From Erigeron canadensis (lineage: Eukaryota; Streptophyta; Magnoliopsida; Asterales; Asteraceae): a stretch of DNA of 64,000 nucleotides. Below the pieces are notes generated by a model. That model saw nothing but the letters and a program-made list of their open reading frames with translations. It made no database searches and had not been told where the DNA came from. Location of the stretch: positions 15,688,501 through 15,752,500 of the forward strand of contig NC_057761.1 of assembly GCF_010389155.1 (NCBI RefSeq), written 5' to 3'. Below, in pieces: positions 10,845 through 21,420 of the stretch (position 1 is its first letter; the number at the start of each line of letters is the position of its first letter). Position numbers and translations under genes: made by a program.

Positions 10845-11171
10845 GATGTCACATTCTGTATTGTTTGAAACTGGGATTACAAGAGGTGAGGATTCGGTAA
10901 CCCTTTCAGTTTGTGCAAGAGGTTGGGCAGTCCCTTGATTTTCTTCACCACTCTCCCTAACAGAAGTTTCAAGAGTGGCAGCTTGTATGTTTCCTCTTGT
11001 AACTTCTCCAGATTCTTGCTGGGAGGGAACTGGATGGCTGGTTTCGGTACTGTATTACCAGTGCTCCTCCTCTCCTAAGACGTCTGGTGGTATTTCTTGG
11101 TCTTGTGGAGATGTTTGTTGGAAAAACAAGGGTTTGCTGTGGATCAGAAGTCACTTCATTCTAGGTGACTG

Positions 11172-12152
11172 CTATTCAGTAGTGAAATCCCCAGGAGTAC
11201 CTATATTGAATTGAAGGTCACCCTGGGTTTCTTCTGAATCAACTGGAGGTGTAGCATCAGTAATATCTCTCCTAAAGCTTTCAATCATTTCAACTGGGAT
11301 CTCAACTTCATTATTTATGGACACTAAGTTGTTGAGATCCCTCAAGTGTTCAGCCATAGAAAAATGACTGGTGTCATAATCATACTCATTCCCAAGTGCA
11401 CGCTTAAAAATCAAAGACAAAAATCTAATGAAAGGTACATGATGTTTTCTTTTATGTACTTTTATTCTCTCAGCCAAATCATTACAAAAAATTTGGGCAA
11501 AATCGACCCTAAAGCCATGCCATAGGCAATATACAATCATAAGTTGGGTCTGATTTATTTGATCAAGCCTTCCAGATCCACTTCCCAAACATTCTACCAG
11601 ATGAGTAAAAAAGAATCTCCAAGAATCAGTGAGTTTACTCATATAAATAGTACCTTTTCTCTTTAACACACCCTGCTCATCGAGAATATCAGTGTGACCC
11701 ATCTTCCTACACACTTCCCTAAGATTGATGCCAGTGGGAAGTTGTAATGGCAATTCATTTTCTAAAAAATAGTGCAGACGAAGGGCATCTCTTAGGGAAT
11801 CAATAGTTTTTGTATGAGGACGGGATCCCTTTTTCAAGGTGTAATGAATGGTGTTATCATCACCAGCCTTGAAATGAGCAGTGTACCAAAATTCGCATAA
11901 GTAACCATGGTACATTTTCCCCGGATTCATAGTAAGAGCCCCATATAATGGACAACTAAGAAAGAAAGAATTAAGTCGTCCGATGATGGTTTGAGGATCA
12001 TGGGTTCCGGCAAGCTTTGCCATCCAGTTATACATGTTGATCCTGATTTTGTCAGAATCAATGATGATGTCATGAGCTTTGGTGACACTAGCAGGAGGGG
12101 TATAGTTGTTGGTAAGAAGATTTTTGTTAGAGTTTGTCTGTCTGGGTACCAT
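11172..12152 (-). pseudogene. B1 accessory gene, N-terminal globular domain (326 codons, intact)
   Basis: Starts at an ATG (MVPRQTNSNKN) 160 bp downstream of a TATA box and reads 326 codons before a stop; coding resumes in another frame near 11,150-10,850. Motifs RLNSFFLSCPLYGAL, EFWYTAHF, DSLRDALRL, CRKMGHTD, LTDSWRFFFTHLVECLGS, LDQINQTQLMIVYCL and HVPFIRFLSLIFKRALG occur in the same order as the corresponding blocks of the A accessory protein (IREFW, RRMGHTG, DQMN, FPRFVMIIIRH). The two therefore look like distant homologues. Hydrophilic with no signal peptide, so cytosolic or nuclear rather than envelope-like. Molecular role unknown. Confidence 0.7.
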
Positions 12153-13046
12153 TTGAATGTAGAAATTGAAATAATTTAGGGTTTATAAGGAAAAATTTAA
12201 GGAGAAAGATAGTGATGATTGTAATTGAATGAAGAGAGAAAGAAATAAATGAAGGAATTTGAAGATTTGGGAGTAAATGATTTTCGAGATAAAACTGAAA
12301 GGTGAAGGTAAATATGGGTATTTATAAAGGAAAGAGAAAATGGAATTCAAAATGGTAAGTTTGAAATATTTCAAAACAATTTTGATCGGTTTTGACATCT
12401 GCATTTAATGTTTCCCATCACACATAAATGTATGATGGTTGACAACCCACAAAATTACCAACTTGCACTTTTTGTCTTCCCAAGGTAACAAAATCATCAT
12501 TTTAAGTTGAAAAAGTCATGCCACGTAAGACGAACAGTAACTGTCCAGAAAAAAAGTTTGTATGTATGCCACGCACTAGCATCAAGTATTAAAATATTAT
12601 GACTTAACACACCATGACTCAATTTAATGCATCTGGAGGTTGACTGGACACTCCAGCATCACTGGTGGATTAGGCCAGTAGAATATGCACTGATTGTACA
12701 CTGGAGGGACACTCCAGTACGTACCCGGATTAGACCATTCTGATAATCCTCAAACACGCACATCAACTAATATAGACAAATGAGAGGGACACATTTACAA
12801 AGTGATTGAAGTCACTTCAAACATGCACGTCAACTGTGAGAAAAATAAATTAATAAGTTCCCCCTGAAACTTAGATAAAAAAAATGATGTTGGTCTGAGT
12901 CATCCCCCTAGAATGGTGATCCATAAATCTATCAGTGTAAAGATAGTATCACAAAGGCGTTCGATAGCTTTACTAGTATAGATTTATAAATTTGGAATCA
13001 AAGAACCCTGCCTGTGTCACAAAGGCGTTCATAACAAGGTTCCAGA
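12153..13046 (-). other. B1 spacer between RNase H and accessory gene
   Basis: No protein-coding frame. On the minus strand it carries polypurine-like tracts (CTAGGGGGATGAC near 12,905; TTCAGGGGGAAC near 12,865), a cluster of ACTGGA/CCAGT words at 12,640-12,725, and then the TATA box and leader of the accessory gene. The first part matches the region after RNase H in B2 (28,220-28,070). Confidence 0.6.
12319..12326 (-). promoter_or_regulatory. TATA box upstream of the B1 accessory gene
   Basis: On the minus strand the sequence reads CTTTATAAATACCC, 167 bp before the ATG at 12,152. It is followed by a C/T-rich leader (TTTCTTTCTCTCTTCATTC) typical of plant 5' UTRs. No other ATG opens a long frame in between. 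This suggests independent transcription of the accessory gene. Confidence 0.55.
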
Positions 13047-14732
13047 TCAAGGGTTCAACATTCCCAACTCACTGACAAGATATTGAAAAGTTATCTCATC
13101 CAAAGGTTTTGTAAATATGTCAGCGAGTTGTTTGTCAGTGGGGATGAAGTGGATTTCAACATCATTTTTCATAAAATGATCACGAATGAAATGATACCTG
13201 ACATCAATGTGTTTCGTCTTGGAGTGCATGACTCGATTGTTTGAGATAGCAATGAAACTGGTATTATCACAGAAAATAGGAGTCTTTGAATACTTAATAC
13301 CATAATCAAGCAACTGGTTCTTCATCCAGAGTATCTGAGCACAACAACTGGCTGCAGACACATATTCTGCTTCAGTAGTGGATAAAGAGACTGATGTTTA
13401 CTTCTTACTGGTCTAGCTCACCAGTTTGCCACCAAGGAAATGACATCCACCAGTAGTGGATTTCCTGTCTATCTTACAACCGGCATGATCAGAATCTGAA
13501 TAACCTATTAGATCTAAGCCTGAGCCTTTGGGATACCAAAGACCCAAACTGGGAGCACCCTTAAGGTACTTCAGAATGCTCTTTACAACCGCCAGATGAG
13601 ATTCTTTTGGGTTAGACTGATATCTGGTACAAAGACATGTTGCAAACATTATATCTGGTCTACTGGTTGTTAAATACATTAGTGAACCAATCATGCCTCT
13701 ATAGGTAGTGGTGTTCACTGGCTTCCCATCAGGGTCTGAATCTATTATTAAAGGTGCAGAAATTGGAGTTGATTTTGAAGGTGAAAATTTCATATCGAAT
13801 TTTCTTAAAATATCTCTAACATATTTTTCTTGATTAATAAAAATACCATCACTGGTTTGTTTAATCTGGAGCCCAAGAAAAAATGTTAATTCACCCATCA
13901 AACTCATTTCAAATTTTGAAGACATAATTTTCAAAAATTTCTTGCACAAAGATTCATGAGTAGAACAAAAAATAATATCATCAACGTAAACTTGTACCAA
14001 CAGAAGATTACCTCTTTCACAAAGAATAAATAAGGTATTGTCAATTGCACCTCTTTTGAAACTATTATCAGTTAAGTGTTTAGTCAGAGTGTCATACCAG
14101 GCTCGTGGGGCTTGTCTGAGACCATATAATGCCTTGTCCAGACGATATACCCAGTGAGGATGCTTTTCATCAATGAAGCTTGGTGGTTGCTTGACATACA
14201 CTTCTTCTAATTTTCCATTCAAAAATGCGCTCTTTACGTCCATCTGGTAGACCTTGAACTTGTGATGACCAGCAAAGGCTAAAAACATTCTGATGGCTTC
14301 TAGCCTTGCTACTGGTGCAAATGATTCTTCAAAGTCAAGATCTGTCTGGACGTACCCTTGTGCCACTAATCTGGCCTTATTTCTTATCACGTGTCCATCT
14401 TCATCAACCTTATTCCTAAAGACCCATCTGGTTCCAATTGGTTCTTTCTTGCCAACTGGAGGAGGAACCAGATACCAAACTTTGTTTCGTTCGAACTGGT
14501 GAAGCTCTTCTTGCATAGCTATCACCCAGCTTAGGTCATTCATTGCCTCGTCAATCTTCTTTGGTTCAATCAGTGATAAGAAGCTAACATATAAACATTG
14601 TTCACTGGAGGCACTTCTGGTCTGAACCCCTCTACTGGAGTCACCAATAATCTGGTTGATTGGGTAAGCTTTAGTCCACTTAGAGTATTGACCAGGATTG
14701 TTACGAACAACAATATCAGAGCAAGAATTCAA
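13047..14732 (-). pseudogene. B1 copia reverse transcriptase and RNase H
   Basis: The 439-codon frame 14,732-13,413 contains [16 protein letters not shown], the motif A block [29 protein letters not shown] and an intact YVDD box (complement of 13,977-13,988). RNase H starts with [22 protein letters not shown] at 13,413-13,415 replaces the usual Trp after LVS, and a second in-frame TAA lies at 13,398-13,400; the frame then continues as SAASCCAQILWMKNQ to the stop near 13,047. The enzyme order RT then RNase H is that of Ty1/copia. Catalytic residues are preserved, so these stops may be fairly recent. Confidence 0.92.
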
Positions 14733-16377
14733 TTGATTTTCTTGAATAGGATCTTGCAGACAACATCAACATCTTCATTAGAACTGTAAGATCACGATTT
14801 GCATCATGAAATTCTTCATTTAAAGGTATTTCTTAAATTACTGGCTCAAAATCAATTGGAGCTGATATTGGAGGAGTAGTACGAACATCTGATCCAATAA
14901 CAAGTCCAAAGGGTAGTTTAAACTTATTGAAGGATAAAATGAAGTATTACTAGGAGGTTTTTCAAATTGCACTGGTTCCAAGTCAGGAAGACTGGAAACA
15001 TCTTCAGATGAATTTTTGATAGGATCAGATTCACCAAAGATAATTGGATTTTCTTGGGGAGAACTAAGGGTTGGCTTTTTATTGATTGCTTCAATGGATT
15101 CATCAAATGTGACATGTATTGACTCTTGAACCTTTTCTAGTCTCTTGTTATAGACTCTGAAGGCTTTGCGAATGGCTAAAATTTCCTAAGAAATATCCCT
15201 CATCAGCTTTGGCATCAAATTTTCCTAACTGACTAGAGTCGTTTAGGATGTATACTGGACATCCAAAAACGTGAAAATAACCAATATTTGGTTTTCTATT
15301 TCTTAATATTTCATAGGATATCTTCTTGTGTCGCTTCACGTATACTGAACGATTTTGGGTGTGACAAGCAGTTGCAATTGCTTCAGCCTAGTATATTTTA
15401 GGAAGACCAGATTCAGCAAGCATACTTATGGCAGCTTCTATCAGCGTTCTGTTCTTTCTTTCTACAACTCCATTCTATTCTGGAGTGCGTGCTGATGAGA
15501 AAATCTGAGAGATGCCAGTGTCAGTACAGAATTTCTCCAGAGTTGCATTCTGAAATTTTGTTCCATTATCACTTCTTTACTGACACACTTTTCGCTTATA
15601 TTTGAGTTCAATTTGCTTGATAAGAGCGATGACTTCATCAGCAGTTTCATTCTTTGATTTAAGAAATATTACCCAACAATATCTGGAGTATTCATCAACA
15701 ACTACCAGGGTATATTTCTTACCAGCACGAGTCCGAACATTCACTGGACCAAAAAGGTCCATATAAAGCATATGAAGAGGTTCAAATATGCTAAAATTCT
15801 GCTTTGTCTTGAAACTGGTGCGTTTCTACTTACCCATCTCACATCCTGGACATGGCCTTTCCTTTTTGAAAGAAACTGAAGGTATCCCATCTGCAAGTTG
15901 TTTTCTGGACAACTTATTGATATTTTTGAAATTTAAATGGGATGACGTTTTATGCCATAACCAGTTTTTGTCTTCATCAGCCTTGGTATAGAAACACTGC
16001 TTTGAAGGAGAGCTTTCCATATCCATTACATACATATTCCCTTTTCTGGGAGCAATCAATACTACCTTCCAATCCTTATTAAATACAATGCCCTGGGAGA
16101 TGTTAAACAACACCTGGTAACCATCATCACACAGTTGGCTCACACTTATTAGGTTATATTTCAAACCATTAACATAAGCCACTCGTCTGAATTTGACTTG
16201 ACCATTATTCAGGATACCATATCCCTCAGTCTTTCCAGAACCACCATTTCCAAAAGTAATAGAGGGTCCGTCTGAAGCCACTAACTCCTCCAACAGGGTC
16301 TTACATTCGATCATTATCCTGCCAGCAGCGCTGTCAAGATACCAAATATATTTCTTTCGATCACCCTGCTCATCCAC
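14733..16377 (-). pseudogene. B1 protease and integrase region, broken
   Basis: The frame from 16,377 begins in the protease: the active-site segment reads YLDSAAGR where copia proteases have D-S-G, so the catalytic triad is altered. It continues into the integrase zinc-binding region (LWHKTSSHLNFKNINKLSRK, then CPGCEMGK). The integrase core follows as MLYMDLFGPVNVRTRAGKKY and DEYSRYCWVIFLKSK (15,771-15,577). A later piece near 15,339-15,148 carries GYFHVFGCPVYILND. Several frameshifts and stops separate the pieces, and 15,120-14,733 is a low-similarity linker. Confidence 0.85.
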
Positions 16378-17019
16378 CAGATTGATTAGTTAGTTTTGGG
16401 AACCCATTGACTGATGGGTTCCCTGGATCCTGCCAAATGGATCCCTGGGGGTATCTGGTTGAGTTCACTTTCTTCGACAGTAGTCTTAGTTGAAAAGACC
16501 ACTGGGGTTGACAGTTTAGAAACCTTTTTCTTTTTCTCAACAGGAGTAACAATTTTAACTTTCTTGGAAAAAGGTTTTGCATTTTGTTTTGGGCCAGATG
16601 AAGTACCCTCAAAATTGTTTAATCTTGCATTGCAACTTTGAACTTGACGAGCCAGTAGTTGAAACTGGCTTTCCAATCTTAACAAAATGGTTTCTTCAGA
16701 TGACACCTGAGCCTTTCTAGATGACTGGACTTTTGGCTTAGGTGGAACAACATTTTTCTTCTTCTGAACCTGGGGTTCTTTAGAAGATGATTGAGGCAAA
16801 GATTTATTCTGCTTGACCTTTTTGACTGGAGCATTCATCTAGTGTGCTCCAGTCTTGACCTCAGATAATTGAGTAGGAGGAATAATACAAGTTTTGGGTG
16901 TTGTTGGTTCATCATAAATAGTACTTGTTTTTACCACTTCTGATAGTCGGTCAACAATAGGTATTAATGCTGCAGCAGTCACATCACCCCCCAGATATGC
17001 TCGTTTTTGGGAGGGATAC
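16378..17019 (-). pseudogene. B1 gag C-terminal part
   Basis: Lys/Ser/Pro-rich segment in two frames (17,019-16,839 and 16,838-16,386) with SQKRAYLGGDVTAAALIPIV near the nested junction and basic stretches such as KKVKQNKSLPQ and KKKKVSKLS. The composition suits a nucleic-acid-binding gag tail before the protease. The element C LTR begins at 17,020, so this is the downstream half of the gag whose upstream half is at 24,944-26,650. Confidence 0.65.
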
Positions 17020-18035
17020 TGATGCGGAAATGGCAAGGCTCAATGAACTGGTAGGCACCAGTGAACTAGAAAATAGAAATGAACTGAAGGAAAGTGAACT
17101 GGTGATGCCATCTGAACAAGCCATGTTGATTCTACCAGTAGTGGCTCATTTTAGACAAGTCTTCACTGAACCAGTCCAGTCTCTTGTGATAACACTTCTC
17201 CAGTAGAAGGGTGTTCCAGTGACAATAAGCCGTGACGTGCCAGTAAAGTCCACTGAAGCACTCCAGTGGTACTGAAGCACCCCAGATGAATGCTCCAGAT
17301 TTATATTCCAGTTTCCAAATAATAGAATGGTTCTGAAGTCACGTGTCTGGTGGACCCAATAAGAGAAGGTGGATGACATCTATGATAAAGACAAAAGAGG
17401 GGCTTGTGACAACGTTATTCCTAAAGGATTGTGGGTCCGACTGCAAAAAGAATATTTCTAGAAGCTTTATGTGTGCTCTTTCTATTGGTCCATTTTGTTA
17501 GTGGTTGTCCTGACCATGTGTTAGCCTTTTATTTATTTTATTTCCTTATTATTTTTATTATAATTTCGATGATTCCTAGGCAGGTAGTTATCTTTAAATA
17601 GGGGCTCATTTCTCATTGTATCAGAGATTATGTTGAGTTGAATGAAATTAATAGAGCAACCTCTATTTCTTAAAAATCTTCATTTACCTTTATAGATCTT
17701 TGATCTTGATGGTTTGGAGTGATCCCTTTATCTATAATTGTGGTGGTTCGTCCTTTATCAATTATAGTGGTGAGATCTAAAATCTTCGATTCCTTTATCT
17801 GTGTTTGTGGTGGCTAGACCTTTATCAAACATAGTGGTAGGTTGGAGTGTTTCCTTTATCCTTGGTTCCGGTGGCTTGGCCTTTACGAATCTTGGTGGTG
17901 GATTCTTTTATCTATAATTTTATTTATCGTCTTGTTTGGTTTTTTATTTCATAAAATCCAGAAAATACCAAAAATATCTAATTCCAATTTGTTTAATTTC
18001 CGTTGTGCTTGAGTTATTGCGTGATCTACGCATCA
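17020..18035 (+). repeat. 5' LTR of Ty3/gypsy element C (1,016 bp)
   Basis: Starts TGATGCGG and ends ACGCATCA, so TGATGCG and CGCATCA form a 7-bp terminal inverted repeat, and a primer-binding site begins 3 bp later. Two relatives are present: an inverted partial copy at 24,035-24,943 and a solo LTR at 51,916-53,056. The U3 part contains an open coding-like stretch (17,021-17,206); a TATA-like TTTAAATAGGGG lies near 17,594 (the other copies read TATAAATAGGGG). The R/U5 part has imperfect CCTTTATC...GTGGTGG repeats at about 17,720-17,910. Confidence 0.88.
17720..17915 (+). repeat. Imperfect tandem repeats in the element C LTR
   Basis: Four to five units of about 45-50 bp, each built as CCTTTATC, a variable part, then GTGGT(G)G. 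They are present in all three LTR copies (near 24,130-24,310 and 52,040-52,230 in reverse orientation), so they belong to the family. Confidence 0.65.
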
Positions 18036-18038
18036 AAT

Positions 18039-18051
18039 TGGTATCAGAGCC
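18039..18051 (+). other. Primer-binding site of element C
   Basis: TGGTATCAGAGCC, complementary to the 3' end of plant initiator tRNA-Met, starting 3 bp after the LTR. It fixes the 5' LTR boundary and the plus orientation. Confidence 0.9.
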
Positions 18052-18186
18052 AGGTTTGAAAAAGGTTTCTTAATCTTTTTATTCGTGGGTTTTGTTATCT
18101 TGTCTGTTGGGTCAGATTAGATCTGTTGGGATTGTGGTTTGTTTTGTCTAAATCTGTTATTGTTGGTGTTATTTTGTTGAATATAA

Positions 18187-19660
18187 ATGGCTTATAGAAG
18201 AAATATGACTCTAGAAGAAGCTCATAATGCTAGGAGGGATAGGCAGATTGAAGATCTACAAGAAACACTTGGTCGAGTTATGAACCTATTAGAAGATGGT
18301 GGTTTAAGGTTTAATAGAGAACGTGTTGTAGGTAAAAGAGATGATGAGTCTCAAGGTCCTAGTAAGAGATCTGCTCACACTCCCAGATCTTCTAGTGGAA
18401 TCTGATGAGTCTAATCAATCTAGAAGAAGGCATAGGAGGCATAAGGTTGATGACACGAAAGATATTAAGATACATCCACCAGATTTCATTGGTTCTTCTA
18501 ACCTAGAAGAGTTCTTTGAATGGGTTCAGGTGATGGATAGAATAATGGAGATAAAAGGGTATGATGATAAGAAAAGTTTTAAGGTTGCCATTATTAGGTT
18601 GAAAAAGTATGCTTTATCCTGGTATGACAATATGAAAGATGAAAGAAATTATAAAGGGAAAAGCAGAATCAAGACCTGGTCCAATTTGAAGGAAGTTATG
18701 CAGAAGAGATTTGTTCCTCAGTCGTACAAGCAAGATCAATATTTTCAGATGAACAATCTAAAGCAAGGCTCAAAAGAAGTTGTGGAGTATATCTGGGAAT
18801 TCGAGCAACTGAAGACTCGAACTGGTGTGAAAGAAGTTGAAGAACATACTATTGCCAGATTCCTTGGTGGGTTGAATGCATCTATTATTGAGAAGATAGA
18901 ATTGCAGCCCATCTGGACATATGACGGTGCTTGCAAATTGGCTTTCCAGATTGAGAAGCAACTTAAGAAGAAGGTCCAGTACAAGCCTTTTACTAAGACT
19001 TCTTCCAATTCAAGTCAACCAGTTAGTCAACCAATTCTGAAGCCCAGTATAACTAGTCAACAGTCCTTCAGAGGCAAAGAAAAGGAAACTGGAGGATTCA
19101 AGGAGCCAGTTGGAAAAAAATGTTTCAAGTGTCATGGTTTTGGTCACTTCCAGGCACAGTGTCCTAACCAGCGAGCACTGACTGCTAAAGAGATTGAAAG
19201 CTTACCAGATGTTGACACTGAAGAAGACGAACCAGTGTTTGATGAAGATGAAACTGAAGAGACATGCATAGGTGCAGATGTCGGAGAGATGCTAGTGGTA
19301 AGAAGGGTAATGCTTACTGATGAAGTTGTAGCTGACACTGCCCAGAGAGAAAATATTTTTCATTCCAGATGTACTGTTAAAGGCAAGATGTGTAGTCTAA
19401 TCATTGACGGAGGAAGTTGTGCTTATGCTGCTTCAACTTATATGGTGGAAAGACTAGAATTGCCTACAGTTAAGCATCCCCGTCCTTACAAGTTGCAATG
19501 GCTTAGTGAAGGATCTGAGGTAAAAGTTAATCGACAAGTTACTATTCCTTTTTCCATTGGATCTATTTATCAAGATAAAGTTGTTTGTGATGTTGTTCCT
19601 ATGGATGTTTGTCATTTTTTCCGTTGGGTAGACCATGGTTGTTTGATAATTATGTGATTC
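18187..19660 (+). pseudogene. Element C gag and protease
   Basis: The ATG at 18,187 opens a short coiled-coil N-terminus (DRQIEDLQETLGRVMNLLE). A frameshift near 18,390 joins it to the retrotransposon gag domain: FEWVQVMDRIMEIKGYDDKK, ALSWYDN, then FVPQSYKQDQYFQMNNLKQG and RFLGGLNASI. A CCHC zinc knuckle, CFKCHGFGHFQAQC, lies at 19,121-19,162. An aspartic-protease core (SLIIDGGSC near 19,400) follows; DGG in place of the usual DSG or DTG is common in plant gypsy relatives. Another frameshift at about 19,620 moves the end of the protease domain (PLGRPWLFDN) to the next frame. Confidence 0.88.
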
Positions 19661-20933
19661 ATAATGGTCGTATGAATTCTTATTCATTATTTGTAAGTGG
19701 TAAGAAAATCACTTTGACTTCCCTGAAACCCAATGAGTTATTAAAAGTTAATAAGAAGGACCAGCCCAACAAGTCTTTATTTATGTCTCAAACTGAAATT
19801 GAAGAAGAGTTAACTGGAGGCTCTCCAGTTATGATGTTACTGGTGCTAGAGCGTACTGGAGAAAAGGAGCTCACTAGAGCCCCAGTCTCCTGAAATCTTT
19901 ACTGAAGGAATTCACTAATATTTTCCCAGAAGACCTACCTGAGAGTTTGCCGCCAGTAAGGGGTATTGAACACCAGATTGACCTGGTTCCAGGGTCAGTA
20001 CTTCCAAACAAAGCTGCTTACAGATGTTCACCAACTAAAGCAAAAGAATTGCAAAGACAAGTAGATGAGTTGGTTGCCAAAGGTTATGTGAGAGCTAGTA
20101 TGAGTCCTTGCTCAGTTCCAGCTCTCCCGGTCCCAAAAAAAGATGATTTGATGAGAATGTGTGTTAATAGTAGAGCCATAAATGATATAACTATTAAGTA
20201 TTGATATCCCATTCCCAGGTTGGATGATATGCTTGATGAGTTACATGGAGATGAGTGGAAGACTGCTTTCAAAATCAAAGAAGGCCTTTATGAATGGTTA
20301 GTAATGCCTTTTGGTTTATCTAATGCTCCTAGTACTTTCATGAAACTGATGAATGAAGTTCTCCGACCACTTATTGGTCAGTTTGTTATTGTTTACTTTG
20401 ATGATATTCTGGTATACTCAAAATCTGAAGCTGAACATGTTAATCATCTGAGAAGAGTGTTTGATTTACTGAGAAGACACCAATTGTATGATAAACGGGA
20501 GAAATGTGATTTTATGGTTGGAAGTGTAATATTTCTTGGTTATGTGGTGTCGAAAGAAGGAATTTCCATGGATCCTTCAAAAGTGGAAGCCATTAGATCA
20601 TGGCCAATTCCTACTACACTCACTGAAGTAAGAAGTTTTCATGGACTGGCATCTTTTTATAAAAGGTTTATCAAGAATTTCTCTACAGTAGTGGCTCCAA
20701 TCACTGACTGTCTAAAGAAAGGCGTATTTGACTGGTCAAGTTCAGCCCAGTTAGCATTTGAATCACTGAAGGAAAAGCTCAGTTCAGCTCCAGTATTATC
20801 TTTGCCAGATTTTGATCAGTTATTTGAGTTAGAGTGTGACGCTAGTGGTGTGGGTATTGGTGCAGTTCTGGTACTTATGATAAAGAGTTTTATGCATTTA
20901 TTCGTGCTATCACTCACTACTCACATTATCTGA
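19661..20933 (+). pseudogene. Element C reverse transcriptase with deleted motif A
   Basis: RT blocks run from the linker (IFPEDLPESLPPVRGIEH near 19,920) through RMCVNSRAINDITIKY, a premature TGA near 20,204, then [11 protein letters not shown] joined directly to DEWKTAFK at about 20,249. The roughly 20 residues that normally lie between, including the KIDLRSGYHQI motif A and its catalytic Asp, are missing. The second catalytic block, [10 protein letters not shown] (YFDD at 20,394-20,405), is intact, as are FLGYVVS and the RNase H start [15 protein letters not shown]. The enzyme cannot be active. Confidence 0.9.
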
Positions 20934-21420
20934 AGCCAAAAACAGTTTGTTTTATTTTCTGACCACGAAGCACTGAAGTTCATTAATGGTCAACACAAGC
21001 TTAATGCCAGACATGCAAAATGGGTGGAATTTTTGCAATCTTATTCATTTGTTTCAAAACATAAGGCTGGAGTGGCTAATGTTGTTGCTAATGCACTCTC
21101 CAGACGATATTCATTATTGTTCATTCTGTAAGAAAGAGTTATTGGATTTTCTTTCATTAAGGAGTTGTATGCTGCTGATCCAGACTTTTCTGATCGTCTC
21201 ACTGAAGCTCACCAAAAAGGACCATTTATTGTTCAAGATGGTTTCTTATTTAAAAATGGTAAATTGTGTATTCCAAGGGGTTCTATTCGTGATCTATTGA
21301 TAAGGGAAGCACATGGAGGAGGTTTAGCTGGCCATTTTGGCATTAACAAGACTGGAGAGATCCTCACTGAACTCTTCTACTGGCTAAGTTTACTGAAGGA
21401 TATAAAAAGGGAAACAACTA
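20934..21420 (+). pseudogene. Element C RNase H end and integrase zinc-binding start
   Basis: In shifted frames one can read YLKPKQFVLFSDHEALKF, INGQHKLNARHAKWVEFLQS and ANALSRR, the standard gypsy RNase H end. It is followed by FKNGKLCIPRGSIRDLLI and REAHGGGLAGHFGINKT, the histidines of the integrase HHCC finger. The second half of the finger and the DDE core are absent. Confidence 0.85.

Larger units (their letters stand above)
18036..21420 (+). mobile_element. Internal region of Ty3/gypsy element C, 3'-truncated
   Basis: Primer-binding site, gag with CCHC knuckle, protease, RT, RNase H and the start of integrase in the order of Ty3/gypsy. Sequence around the RT (LVPGSVLPNKAAYR, SPCSVPALPVPKK) is close to chromovirus clades such as Reina or Galadriel as I remember them; the clade is uncertain. 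It ends abruptly inside the integrase zinc finger near 21,420, where unrelated LTR-like DNA (D) begins. Confidence 0.85.
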
